64,000 nucleotides of DNA, taken from Ovis canadensis. Lineage: Eukaryota > Chordata > Mammalia > Artiodactyla > Bovidae. The number at the start of each line of letters is the position of its first letter. The stretch's first letter is position 1. The notes below the pieces were generated by a model. It ran no database searches. It worked only from the letters and a program-made list of their open reading frames with translations, and was not told where the DNA came from. The position numbers and the translations under genes are program-made. Of this stretch, positions 1 through 61,734 are shown in pieces. Location: assembly GCF_042477335.2 (NCBI RefSeq), contig NC_091255.1, forward strand, positions 18,392,501 to 18,456,500, in the 5' to 3' direction.

Positions 1-1198
1 TAAGCCAACTTTTTCACTCTCCTCTTTTACTTTCATCAAGAGGCTTTTTAGTTCCTCTTCACTTTCTGCCATAAGGGTGGTGTCATCTGCATATCTGAGG
101 TGATTGATATTTCTCCTGGCAATCTTGATTCCATCTTGTGGTTCTTCCAGCCCAGCGTTTCTCATGATGTACTCTGCATATAAGTTAAATAAGCAGGGTG
201 ACAATATACAGCCTTGAAGTACTCCTTTTCCTATTTGGAACCAGTCTGTTGTTCCATGTCCAGTTCTAACTGTTGCTTCCTGACCTGCATACAGATTTCT
301 CAAGAGGCAGGTCAGGTGGTCTGGTATTCCCATCTCTTTCAGAATTTTCCACAGTTTATTGTGATCCACACAGTCAAAGGCTTTGGCATAGTCAAGAAAG
401 CAGACATAGATGTTTTTCTGGAACTCTCTTGCTTTTTCAATGATCCAGCAGATGTTGGCAATTTGATCTCTGGTTCCTCTGCCTTTTCTAAAACCAGCTT
501 GACCATCAGGGAGTTCACGGTTCACGTATTGCTGAAGCCTGGCTTGGAGAATTTTGAGCATTACTTTACTAGCATGTGAGATGAGTGCAACTGTGCCATA
601 GTTTGAGCATTCTTTGGCATTGCCTTTCTTTGGGATTGGAATGAAAACTGACCTTTTCCAGTCCTGTGGCCACTGCTGAGTTTTCCAAATTTGCTGGCAT
701 ATTCAGTGCAGCACTTTCACAGCATCATCTTTCAGGATTTGAAAGAGCTCAACTGGAATTCCATCACCTCCACTAGCTTTGTTCGTAGTGACGCTTTCGA
801 AAGCCCACTTGACTTCACATTCCAGGATGTCTGGCTCTAGATGAGTGATCACACCATCATGATTATCTTGGTCGTGAAGATCTTTTTTGTACAGTTCTTC
901 TGTGTATTCTTGCCACCTCTTCTTAATAGCATCTGCTTCTGTTAGGTCCAGACCATTTCTGTCCTTTATCGAGCCCATCTTTGCATGAAATGTTCCCTTG
1001 GTATCTCTAATTTTCTTGAAGAGATCTCTAGTCTTTCCCATTCTGTTGTTTTCCTCTATTTCTTTGCATTGATCGCTGAAGAAGGCTTTCTTATCTCTTC
1101 TTGCTATCCTCTGGAACTCTGCATTCAGATGCTTTATCTTTCATTTTCTCCTTTGCTTTTCGCCTCTCTTCTTTTCACAGCTATTTGTAAGGCCTCCC
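1..1198 (-). repeat. BovB LINE fragment (RTE reverse transcriptase region)
   Basis: Antisense BovB runs off the left edge. The minus strand encodes the polymerase region, with the catalytic YADD at 82-93 and the stretch KKRWQEYTEELYKKDLHD farther upstream. Frameshifts break the frame. The right end, near 1198, is a 5' truncation against old L1. Confidence 0.93.
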
Positions 1199-4195
1199 AC
1201 AGCACAGCCATAAACAAAAAGTTTTAATGCCGTGGAACTTAAGCGTATGATTGGTAAGTCGGACACATGTTTATATATATCCATAAAACCATCACCAGTA
1301 CAGCAACCAAAACACATATCCACTATTCCCAGAGTGTCCTCTGCCTCGCGTAATTCTTCTCTTACTTTCTCCCTACACCATCCAACCACCCTCAGCCCAG
1401 CTGCCCCGTCTCTCAGCAACCACACATCTGCACTGCCACTACAGCTTAGTTTGCATTTTTCCAGAGGTTTATATAATAGAATCATTTACACGTGCTCTTT
1501 TTAGTCTTTCATTTAAAATAATTTTGAAGTCCTATTGTCACATGTGTCAATAGTTCATTATTTTTTCTTGCTAAGTTTTATTTCATTGTCTAGCCACAGC
1601 AAAATTTGCTTACTTATCTGCTGATGGCCATTAGGGTTGATTTTACTTGGCTACTCAAAAATGTAGCTACTACGAACATTTCTATAAGACTTTGTCGGAT
1701 GTCTAGTTCCTTTTCTCTGAGGTAAATATCTAAGTGTGGTTTGACTGAGTCATACAGAAGTGTATGACTTCTTTACACCAACTTGTTTGCACCAACTTGT
1801 TTACAGAAGTCATTGTATCATTTTATATTCCCATCAGAAACATCTAAGACTTCAGATTTCTCTACATTCTAAGACTTCAGATTTCTCTATATTCTTGCCA
1901 ACACATGGTATGATTTTTGTAATTATAGCTCCTCTAATGGGACATGTAGTATTGTATTGTAGATAAATTTGTTTCCCTAATGACTAATTCCATAAACACC
2001 TTACACAGGCTTACTGTGCCATGTATATACCTTCTTTATGGGTGTCGGACAAACTTTTTGCTAATATGGGGAAGGGACCTTGTTTATTTATTATCAGTAC
2101 AATTCCACATAATCTGAGGAAGAGAACTTTATAATTCTCATGAAGTCTAATTTAAAAATGTGTTTCTTTTATGGACTGTGTTTTTGCATTTTAACTAAAA
2201 TAACAATGCCCAAGACAAAGGTACATTTCCTCTGTGTTATCTCCAGTGAGTTTTATTATTTTACTATATATATACTTTACTATATATATACATAGATATC
2301 TACTATCTATACTATAGTATAGATATGTACTATCTCCAGCAAGTTTTATTATTTTACAACTTAAATCTAGGTCTAGGATCAATTTTCAGTTAGTTTAGGT
2401 ATACAGTGTGAGGTATGGATCTGAATTCCATTTTTTTGCATATGAATATCCAAATGTTCAAGAGCAATTTGTTGAAAAGATTACACCTTCCCCACAGCAC
2501 TGTCTTTGCATCTTTTTCAACCACTAATTTCCTAATGAAAGTGCATTTATTTCTAGAATTTTCACAGGTATCCCCAATTTTTTAAAAATTCTCTTTCTGC
2601 CATTTTACCTTTTACAAAAGGGTCTACACTAGTACTTGCTTTTGCTAACCAAGAAAAATTTCACTTAAAAAAAAAAAAAAAACAGCTGAAAAGTGAAACT
2701 AGCATTCAGTGCTTGTTTTGTAGCAAGCCATTACAGAGGCATGCTCCAAGCAGCAACAGTGTCACCACCAACCTCCTTCCAGGAAGGAACTAGACCCAGC
2801 ATCTCAGTATCAAGCTGCCATAGCTTTGAACTGTGTCTGTAAGCATATATACTTTATCCTTTTATATTCTGTGCATCTGTTAGCAAGGTGTATCTCAAGG
2901 TAATTGTTTCTTCACTTGATGCCATTTCATCTTACAAAAGGTTTCAGAGAACTGCTCTACTTCTGGATCATGGAGGAGATCTGTACATTCCATTGGTCAT
3001 GGGTCTCTTACGCTAATATGATGTATTATGCTGATACTATGGCTTTATTATATATCTTCAGTTATACAGTGTTAGACTTTAAATGTTATCCTTTCGATTT
3101 CAATGATTTTCTCTACTGCGTGTTTATCTCATTGCATTTTTTATCTTTGTTACTATTTTTATTCTGTTTACTTTTCATTTAACTTGTTTTTTCTAGTTTA
3201 TTAAAACAGACGCTGACATTTATTTAAGGCCTTTCTGCTTTTCATTTATATGGGCATTTAGTCATATAAATTTCCCCCTACCTATTGCTTTAGCAACATG
3301 CTACAAATTCTGGTATGCTGTGTTTTCACTCCACTTCAAAAAACTTTTAAAAACCCTATTATGATTTCCTCTTGGATCCAGGGGTTATTTAGAAGTATGT
3401 TATTTACCTTTCAACTATGTCAGATTTTTAAAATATCTATTACAAACATCTAAATTGAATTCATTACAGTAAAAAAAAAAAACCTGAATGATCTGAATAT
3501 TTTTGAATTTTTTCAGACATATTTTACATTCCAGAATATGGTCTTTCTTGGTAAATATTTTGTACACACTTAAGAATAATTTGCATTCTGCTACCGTTGG
3601 CTCAAAGAGTCTATAAATGTCCAGCAAGTCAGGCTGGGTGACAGGGCTATCCAGATTTACTATACCCTTGATGGTTTTCTGCCTACCTGCTGTAGCAACT
3701 GAGAGAAGAAGTTCTATTTCTTCTTATACTTCTATCAGTTTTTGCTTTGTGCATTTTCAAAATCTGTTACCAGAGTATAAACAGAAATATTTATAATCAT
3801 TGTATGTCCTCTTCATTAACTGATCCTTTTATCACTATGAAATAAACTTCTTTATCTCTGGTAATATGCTTTCCTTTGAAATCTACTTGGATATTAAAGT
3901 AACATCTCCAACTTGGTTTTGATTAGTATGGTATATCTTTACATTTAATGCATATTTCTTGGGTTTGGCATACACGTGAGTTTTGCTTTTCTAGCCAATC
4001 TGACAATCTTCACTTTTTATTTCGGGCATTTAGACCATTTATGGTGCCACATCTTGGTATTCCTCCCATATATGTTTTGTTACCACTTATCTTTTCCTGC
4101 CTGCTTTAAGACTAGGATTTGCTTCAATTTTATCCCCACCATTGCTTTATAAACTAAACATCTCTGTTATTTTAGCAGTGGCTTTATAATTTATA
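1199..4195 (-). repeat. Ancient L1, 3' portion
   Basis: Antisense L1 sequence: 3'-end material at about 1250-2650, then ORF2 endonuclease-region material at about 2940-4195. It is highly diverged with no usable frame. The piece 2663-2940 begins with a 15-A run and is not clearly assigned. Short local duplications occur at 1770-1890 and 2239-2356. Confidence 0.7.
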
Positions 4196-4199
4196 GTTT

Positions 4200-4640
4200 G
4201 GAAGGCTGAAGAATGTCCCCAAAGTATTGACATCTTAATTCTCGGAACCTGTGACTAGGAATACACAGCTGCAATTAAGCCAAGGATCCTGAGATGAGGG
4301 GACTATCCTGGAAAATCCACATACACCCTAAATTTAACCATAAATGTCACTGTAAGAGAAAAGCAGAGGAAGATCTGACAGACAATAAAAGGTAAGGCAA
4401 CGTGACCAAAGGCAGAGATGGGACTGACACTGTCATAAGCCCAAGAATGCTGGCAGTAAGCATAAGCTGAAAAGCAAGTAACAGATCTCCCTTAGTGCAC
4501 AACTCTACTGAAACTGATTTTGGCCTAGCAATGGTTTTTGGGTTTCTGGCATCCAGAAATGTGAGGGAAATGTTTTCTGTTGTTTTAAGCTGCCAAATTC
4601 CTGGTAATTTGTTACAAGAGGCAAGAAAAAAATAATAGTA
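4200..4640 (+). repeat. MaLR/ERVL-type LTR (MLT1-like)
   Basis: The sequence follows the MaLR LTR pattern: it opens with a tgaagaatgtcccc-type start, and ends with 'ttgttttaagctgccaaatt' followed by 'gtaatttgttaca'. It is an old solo LTR interrupting the antisense L1. No internal retroviral genes are present. Confidence 0.6.
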
Positions 4641-4744
4641 TAGTATGTATCTTTAACATATCACAGTCTATCTTTAATTGTTATTATACCACTTTACATA
4701 TAGTGTCAGAATCTTACATTATACTTCCATGCTTTAATCGTTTG

Positions 4745-5063
4745 GCATTTTAAAACAATTATTTATTTCTGGTTTCACTGGGTCTTCACTGCTGCACACA
4801 GGCTCTCTCTAGCTGCAGTGAGCAGAGGCTTCTCCTGTGCACAGGCTTCTCCGTGTGGTGGCTTCTCTTGCTGCAGAGCACGTGCTCGAGGCGTGAAGGC
4901 TTCAGCAGTTGCGGCTCATCGGCTCTAGAGCGTAAGCTCAGTGGTGGTGGTGCACTGGGTCAGCTGCTCTGTGGCATGAAGGACCTTCCAGGACCAAGGA
5001 TCAAACCCATGTCCCCAAGACTGGCAGGCAGATTTTAACCACTGGACTACCTAGGAAGTTCCT
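4745..5063 (-). repeat. CHR-type tRNA-Glu SINE, long form
   Basis: The reverse complement of the tRNA-like head (ccactggactacc...) lies at the right end. The body has the repeated 'ggctctagagc..aggctcagt' pattern of CHR-2 SINEs. Confidence 0.85.
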
Positions 5064-6029
5064 CTTTTGGCCTTTATACAGCTGTTTTTGTTGTGAATTT
5101 TGCTTTTAAATATGTTTAAAACCCCAAAATATAATGCTGTTTTTTATTATATTGTCAATTATCACTTAAAATTACTTTGGTAACAAAAAAGACTTTATTT
5201 ACACAAGTAATTTCCATTTCTTGTGCTCTTCATTTTTTTGTTTAAATTCAGAGGTTCAACTGGTATTATTTACCCTGTGTGAAGCATGTACTTTAACATT
5301 TCTTATAGTTCAGATCTGAAAATGTCTTAGTTTCACTGTATTTTTTAAAATATATTCTTGCTGATTATAAAATTCTAGGTTAATGTTAGTTTCTTTCAAT
5401 CTTTTTAAAATGTTGCTATATTATCATTTCACTTGAATTGTTTCCAGTGAGAAACCTGATTTCACCCTTACCTCTGTGCCTCTAAATTTAATGACTTTTT
5501 TTTCACTGACAGTTTAAGATATTTTGTTTACCACTGGTTTTAAGCAATTTGATTATGATGTGCTTTGATGTTTCCTTCATGCTTCATGTGCTTATAGTTC
5601 ACTAACTTCTGGACCCATGGGCTTAAAGCTTTTATCCAGTCTGGAAAGTATTTACTATTTCCTTCCCATCCCCTTCTTCAAGGACTCCAGATATTTGTAC
5701 ATTAAGCTACTTAAAGTTGTTTTATAGTTTTGGAATTCTATTCTCTATGTTCACATTTTGAATAGTTTCTATAGCTAATGCCTTCAAATCCATTAATTCA
5801 TTAATTAATCCTTTCTTAATTAATCAATTAATCCTTTCTTCTGTAGTATCTAATCCGTCATTCATGCCAACCAGTGTATTCTTCATTTCAAATATAGTTC
5901 ATTCTCAATAAGTTCAGTATTAGTTTTCTGTATCTTCCATATCTCTATTCAACTTTTGAACAGATGGAGTGTAATTATAAAAACTGAGAAAAATATTTTC
6001 TCCTAACTCTCACATGAGAACCTAGTTGT

Positions 6030-6240
6030 CTTTTTAAGCCATACAAAGATTTCCAAAAATGCAAAATACAAGTTTTCTCATCAAATATTATTTTGTTTTA
6101 GAAAGAGTTACTAGTCATAAAAATGCAATTAGTTTATTATCATAAGTAAATTAATTTTTTAAATGTTTTAATTTCTAATTCATAAAATACCAATACATAT
6201 AACTCACATTGAAAAAAACAGAAAACAGTTCTTGCTCAAA
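6030..6240 (+). repeat. hAT-Charlie-like DNA transposon fragment
   Basis: It shares a diverged order of motifs with 8930-9230: 'ttttgttttagaaagagtta', then 'ttagtttattat', then 'ttttaatttctaattca'. This matches the interior and end of a Charlie-type hAT element as I recall it. Confidence 0.5.
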
Positions 6241-6697
6241 TCAACTGATTACTCTCCTCAGTATTGGTTATGTCTTCCTGCCTCTTTGCATGCCAATTAA
6301 TCTGACTGAATAATAGATAATATAACCTTAGCTTTGTTGGGTGCTGGATATTTTTGTAATCTTATCAGTTTTCTTGAGCTCTGCTCTAGACTGCTGCTAG
6401 GTTGCCTGGAAACAATTCAATTCTTTCAGGTCTTGCTTTTATTTGTTAGATGGGTCTGCAGTAATGTCCAGTCTAGGACTGTTCTCCACTAGGGAGAGTG
6501 GAGAATATGCTGTATACTTCATTCAATGCCCCATGGATCAGAAGTTACCACTATAGTGATAGGCATACACACAATTACTGGCCCTGTACCAGGCACCAGG
6601 CACCACTCCCTCTAAACCTTCCCAGATGGTCCTTCCCCCAGCCTCAGGTAGGTTTCTTTACCTGCAGGCCCTACTCAATACTCTGCAGAATATTTGA

Positions 6698-6822
6698 AGA
6701 GTGTGTGTTAGTCACTGAGTTGTGTCCGACTCTTTGCGAGCCCATGGACTATAGCCCACCAAGCTCCTCTGTCCATGGGGTTCTCCAGGCAAGAACACTG
6801 GAGTGGGTTGCCACGCCCTTCT
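6698..6822 (-). repeat. Bov-tA SINE, truncated
   Basis: The antisense Bov-A core is clear (gtgtccgactctttgcgagc through ggcaagaacactggagtggg). The tRNA head is missing. Confidence 0.9.
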
Positions 6823-7307
6823 CTGGAGTTCTTTGTACAGATCTCTCTTCTGGTGTTCTGACCACTGCACTGTAGGTATGCTGGTCCTTCTGGACACTCA
6901 GCACAGTCTCCTCAACTCAAGGTGTTAGCCAGACTCTGTTGCATTTCTGCTTCCATGTATTATGGCCTGAAAACTCTCTCAAGGTTAAATGAGGCAATCA
7001 TGGATATGATTTATTTCTTGTCTCTCAGGGATTGCTTTCATTTGCTGCCTCAGGTCTGGTGTCTAGAAAATGTTTTTCTTTTTGGTTGTTATAGAAGAAA
7101 GGGTTATCACTATTATGCCTTAACTAGAAGCACATATCTCAATTCAAACCAACAGATTATGGTGTAACAGAGTGAAATAAAATTCACTGATATGGTTCCA
7201 GATTTCATGCTACAAATTACATTTAACAAAAAGCACTTGTTCAGTTTTGGGGTAATATCAAAGATGATTCACAATTATCTAAAACTGCTTTTTAAAGTGT
7301 TCCTCCC

Positions 7308-8038
<731 letters not shown>

Positions 8039-8149
8039 TAAAGTGTTCCTCCCTAACAAAAAGTAAATTAGGGCTGCCAGGAACTGGGTGGGAAGGGGAA
8101 GTGATTGCTAAGAAGTACAGTGTTGCTTTGTGGGGTGATGAAAATGTTC

Positions 8150-8275
8150 TGCAGAATTCCCTGGCAGCAGTGGTTAATATTCTTTGCTTCCAGTGTCGGA
8201 GCACAGGTTTGCTCCCTCGTTGGGGAACTAAGATTCCACATGCCATGAGGCATGGCCAAAAAATTTTAAAGAGAA
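8150..8275 (+). repeat. CHR-type tRNA-Glu SINE, short form
   Basis: The tRNA-like head 'ttccctggcagcagtggtta' is followed by 'ggggaactaagattccacat' and an A-rich tail. Confidence 0.8.
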
Positions 8276-8387
8276 AAAAAATGAAAATATTCTGAAATTA
8301 GATATGGTGATAGCTATAGAACTCAATGAATATATGAAAATCTACTGAATTCTACACTTATATTTATAAGATGAACTTTATGGTATG

Positions 8388-8850
8388 GTTCCCTGGTGGC
8401 TCAGATGGCAGGAAGATCCCCTAGAGAACGGCATGGCTACCGACTCCAATCTTGCCTGGAGAATTCCATGGACAGAGGAGCCTATAGGGCTACAGTCCAT
8501 GGGGTCGCAAAGATCTGGACATGAGTGCGCAACCAACTCATCTCCTAGCTAACTCGGAGAAGGCAATGGCACCCCATTCCAGTACTCTTGCCTGGAAACT
8601 CCCATGGACAGAGGAGCCTGGTGGGCTGCAGTCCTTGGGTCGCTAAGAGTTGGACATGACTGAGCAACTTCCCTTTCACTTTCCACTTTCATGTACTGGA
8701 GAAGGAAATGGCAACCCACTCCAGTGTTCTTGCCTGGAGAATCCCAGGGATGGGGGAGCCTGGTGGGCTGCCATCTATGGGGTCGCACAGAGTCAGACAC
8801 GACTGAAACGACTTAGCAGCAGCGCAACTAACACTTTCACTTTCATGTGG
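8388..8850 (+). repeat. Bov-tA followed by Bov-A2 dimer SINE
   Basis: A Bov-tA with its tRNA head deleted internally (8388-8543) is followed by a two-unit Bov-A2 (about 8555-8850). Each unit carries 'ttgcctgga' and a 'tcagacacgactga'-type box. Confidence 0.9.
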
Positions 8851-8929
8851 TATGTGAACTGTATCGCACTGTAAAAGACTCCCCAACTACGTATGAAATT
8901 CAAAATCCATCAGGCCAGATTTTAAATAT

Positions 8930-9230
8930 ATACTTCAACCCAAACAACTTGTTACAGTAAACTGAATAGCCATACACTAAGAGGTTTTTTACAATACATT
9001 TTCTCACCAAGTACTATTTTGCTTTAGAAAAAGTTATTCTCCAAGAAAATGTTATTTATGCTAATATGTAATAGGTTTATTATTACTTTAAAGTGAATTA
9101 ACAAAAATTTAAATTTTTTTGTTTTAATTTCTAATTCAGAAAATACCAACAGATAAACCCATATAAAGAAAAATTCTTTGGATTTCCCAATAAAATTTAA
9201 CATTAGAGAGTCCTAATGCCATATAATTTA
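8930..9230 (+). repeat. hAT-Charlie-like DNA transposon fragment
   Basis: A diverged relative of 6030-6240, extending farther toward the element end ('aaattctttggatttcccaa' and 'gagagtcctaatg'). It stops about 160 bp before TRIM37 exon 12. Confidence 0.5.
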
Positions 9231-9390
9231 AGAACTGACAAGTCTATGCCAACATACTATGCCAGAGATTCCATACTGGTGTAATATCTTAACAGACATA
9301 AAATATATTAGTCAACAAAAGCAGTCAACAAAAAATGCTAAGAAGGTATGTAAACCCACACTAAAGTTTGTTACTTAATTGCATGTCTTA

Positions 9391-58518
<49,128 letters not shown>

Positions 58519-58634
58519 TGCCCCCTTCTCTCGGTGGGGCCCTCGGAGACCCGCGGAGCCCGTGATCTGACCGATTAGGCGCCAGCCCGAGGTCGCCAGG
58601 TCAAACTGCCCCGGAGAACCGCCAGGCGCCCGCC

Positions 58635-58673
58635 TCAGGGGGCTCCGACGGCCGCCACACCTGCGCGCCCCAT
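58635..58673 (-). promoter_or_regulatory. Possible upstream ORF 2 in the TRIM37 leader
   Basis: A 12-codon frame (MGRAGVAAVGAP, stop) ends 116 nt before the main ATG. Its start has G at +4. No further ATG was seen between its stop and the TRIM37 start. Confidence 0.45.
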
Positions 58674-58693
58674 AGCTTCAAGCTCCGCGCCAG

Positions 58694-58717
58694 CTACCCC
58701 CACTTCGCCATTTTCAT
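58694..58717 (-). promoter_or_regulatory. Possible upstream ORF 1 in the TRIM37 leader
   Basis: A 7-codon frame (MKMAKWG, stop) begins about 200 nt upstream of the TRIM37 ATG. It would be in the 5' UTR only if transcription starts above 58717. It overlaps the YY1-like site, an arrangement common just downstream of TATA-less start sites. Confidence 0.4.
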
Positions 58718-59239
58718 CCGGGCGCCAGCCCCTGGGCGCGGTGGGAGGGTGAGCGGTAGCCCGCAGCTCCTCTCCTCCCGGCTCAGCAGCTCGCCAGCGA
58801 CCGCGAGGGAGCCTCGGCCCACGTGACGCAGGCGCGCGCGTATCGAACCGCTGCCGGAGTCCAGCGGCGCTGGTCTCCCGCGAAGAAGGTGCTGCAGGGA
58901 ATTCGCAAACACTAACGGTAACCAGGGCAGCGGAAGGCGCGGCGTGAGGAAAGGCGCGGCGCGCGCGCACGCATGCGCGCAGGCCGCTGCGCCGAGGGAG
59001 CGGGCCAGAAGCGGGCGCTTAGTTCCCGCGGTGCGGGAGCACACACGAGATTTGGCCGTTCGAGGCCGCCGGGTTGCGTGCCTTCGGTCTGGGTTAGCGC
59101 AGGCGGAGGAGAGCGCGGCGCTGTGCCGCGCCCCGCCCTTCTCGGGAAGGGGCGGGGCTCCACTCGTCTCAAACTCCTGAGCGCCAAAGGCGGGAGCCAC
59201 CTGGAGGGCTTGGGGGAAATGCAGACTCTGGAGCCACAC

Positions 59240-59355
59240 CCCTACTTGTTCGGATTCTAGGGTAGGGCTCCACGAAATCAGCGTTTTTCTACTCCTGCTG
59301 ATTGGGCTGCAGGTGGCTTGTGGCCCGCATTTTGCAAAACTGTGGTGTAGAGGCT
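59240..59355. repeat. hAT-type (MER-like) fragment
   Basis: 'ctagggtagggctccacgaa', 'aatcagcgtttttctactcc' and 'gctgcaggtggcttgtggcc' resemble the small hAT element also suspected at 28960-29110. Confidence 0.35.
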
Positions 59356-59359
59356 GGTG

Positions 59360-60538
59360 ATTCTTGCTCGAGAAGCAAACCCAGATTCTCATTTTTAGGA
59401 CTTCCGCCCCAACTACTGAAGCAAAGCTCCAGATTGTGAAGCCCGGAGCGGTAATTGCAGTGTCGGGCGTGGGAAGATGGGACCTTGTATTATGTAGCCG
59501 GCAGACTCCCCCATGCAACCACTGCCGCCCTGCATTGCGTGGGGCTTAAGGTGAGCTAGCGCCTTAAGACTGTAAAGTGCAAGGGTTTCACCTGCGTTCA
59601 GCTTTCTTGTATCGGCGTCTCCTTTCTAGTTTCCTAGGTAAAAAAAATGTTGAAAGATTGCAGGAATTGCAGGTACGAGACAAAGGATATACATAAAATC
59701 CTTCATTTGAACTAAAATGTTCCTTTCCAGCTTCTTGCAAATTGTTACACTTAACTGAATGCACCTGAACAGAATCAGCAATAATTTGGGAAGTTGTTAA
59801 ATATCAAGGCATTTGGACTTTCTTGTAAGCAATGGGCATAACAATTTTTTCTTTAATGGCAGGAGCCATGGACAAAGATATAATTTAGGAATAATTGTGC
59901 CTGAAAAATCCTTTCACCAAAAATTATTTATGGCCTTGGAACTACATAGAGATGATAGTTGCACATCTTTTATACTAAAATGCCTTCAATTGTACATTTT
60001 AATAATGGTTAATTTTTATCTCAAATTTTAAAAATGCTTTAATATTAAACAGCTTATTTAAATATTGGATCAAAATGGCTGGCTTCAAAATGTAATCGTT
60101 AATAAACTATATGTGCACCTGTGGGGGAGAAAACTTGTAGGACACAGTACTAAATTACTTGGGATTCAGAGTAATGAGAAAGGGTCTTTGCAACCCTGTA
60201 GAGCAGAAAGCAAAAAAGACAAATTACAATCTGTGATAAATATTAAAATAGGTTCTTGTACTAATAGATGTATCTGCCCAAGAGCCCCAAACTGTCTAAG
60301 ATTAATTGTAATAGTTCGCAATAGTGGAAAATTAGAAAACCTGAGCAACTAATGAGGGGTCATTGCTTGTCGGCAAAGTCAGATACTGGTGCACTTAAGC
60401 AAGAAGAAAACTTCGTTGGGAGGATGCTGAACTACCCCGTGTGGTTGGGAAACCTGTGGTCAGCCCTATTAGAATTCCTTAAGGGCAGACTTCGCCATCC
60501 TCTTTTCCCCTTTCCCCCATCTCCTAGTTTGTCTATTG
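59360..60538. other. Upstream flank of TRIM37 without clear features
   Basis: The island fades out by about 59600. Several short open frames exist, but none has recognisable domains. Confidence 0.5.
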
Positions 60539-60540
60539 GA

Positions 60541-60737
60541 GTGTGTGTGCTCAGTCAAATCTGACTCTTCGTGACCCCCATGGGCTGTAGTTTGTCAGAC
60601 TCCTGTCTGTGGGGTTTTCCAGGCAAGAATACTGGAATGGGTTGCCATTTCCTCCTCCAGGGGATCTTCCCAACCCAGGGATGGGACGCAAGTCCCCAGT
60701 GTCTCCTACACTGCATGCGGATTCTTTACCAGGGCCA
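60541..60737 (-). repeat. Bov-tA SINE
   Basis: A nearly complete antisense copy. The head is truncated at 'gattctttaccagggcc'. Confidence 0.92.
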
Positions 60738-60739
60738 GC

Positions 60740-60990
60740 TTAAATGCCTATCAGTGAGGAACTGGTGAAAAAAATTATGGTAAATTCATACATACAGCTG
60801 CTCAAAAGAACAACAGATGTGTGACATGAAGATATATTTAAAATGAAAAAAAAAAAGTGCAGCTACAGTACAATGTAAGCTGTTAGCCTATTTTTGTTTA
60901 AAAATTATTTTTGCTTTGTATTTATATTATAGAAACATCTGAAAAAGTTGCAGTTGTTTGGGAGAATAGGCATACTTTTATTTTTTTAAT
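60740..60990 (+). repeat. Old L1-like 3' UTR fragment
   Basis: 'ggaactggtgaaaaaaatta' and 'tggtaaattcatacatacag' resemble an L1M 3' region. The assignment is tentative. Confidence 0.4.
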
Positions 60991-61050
60991 TTCTTAAAGT
61001 TGTATTTAAAATACAACCTAATACTTAGGACATAAAAAGACTAATAGTTA

Positions 61051-61265
61051 CATGTGTGCTGTTCTCAGTTGCTCAGTCATGTCCTATTCTTTGTGATCCC
61101 GTGGACTGTAGCCCGCCAGGCTCCTCTGTCCATGAGGATTCTCCAGGCAAGAATACTGGAGTGGGTGGCCATGCCTTTCTCCAGGTCTTCCCAACCCACG
61201 GATCGAACCCGGGTCTCACACACTGCAGGCGAAAACTTTACTGTCTGAGCCACCAAGGAAGCCCT
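61051..61265 (-). repeat. Bov-tA SINE, full length
   Basis: A complete antisense copy ending 'gagccaccaaggaagccct'. Confidence 0.93.
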
Positions 61266-61523
61266 AAGAGAATAGTCACATAAGAGAAAACAATCATCCA
61301 GATGGTCTAAACTAGGTAGAAGAGTGAAGGGAAAATGAATGTTGTATACAATAAACATTTCAAAAGGTACAGATTTTATTAACTAACAATATAAAGAAAC
61401 GGATGCAAACCTTAATTCCAGCTAACAGAGTAGTGGCTAGTAACAAAATAAAATCAGTTAAGTATTCTGGACACATTCAGTTTGAACATTCAGGTCAAGG
61501 TTTTTATTGGAAGTTTGCATCTA

Positions 61524-61732
61524 GGCCTCCGTGGTGGCTCAGACAGTAAAGAATCCACCTGCAATATAGGAGACTCAGGTTTGATCCTTAGGTCAAGAAG
61601 ATCCCCTGGAGAAGGGAATGGCTACCCACTCCAATATTCTTGCCCGGAGAATTCCATGGACAGAGGAGTCTAGCTGACTACAGTCCATGGGGTTGCAAAG
61701 AGTCAAGACTGAGCAACTAACACTTTCACTTC
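61524..61732 (+). repeat. Bov-tA SINE, full length
   Basis: A sense copy from 'ggcctccgtggtggctcaga' to 'gagcaactaacactttcact'. Confidence 0.93.
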
Positions 61733-61734
61733 TA

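Larger units (their letters stand above)
5064..7160 (-). repeat. Ancient L1, 5' portion
   Basis: This continues the antisense L1 from the left, with ORF1-region and 5'-region motifs (for example 'ttgttgggtgctggatattt' and 'cccagcctcaggta'). It is split by a hAT-like piece at about 6030-6240 and a Bov-tA copy at 6698-6822. Confidence 0.65.

Noticed and set aside
2239..2360. TA-rich inverted and repeated motifs suggestive of an origin or regulatory hairpin
   Set aside because: Simple TA microsatellite with a local duplication of 'agttttattattttac' in old L1 sequence; no further support.
8555..8850. Regular repeats suggestive of a CRISPR-like or minisatellite array
   Set aside because: They are the two related units of a Bov-A2 SINE.
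58694..59518. 274-codon minus-strand open frame through the CpG island
   Set aside because: Stop-free frames are common in GC-rich islands. It overlaps the TRIM37 promoter, shows no domain and ends as upstream ORF 1.
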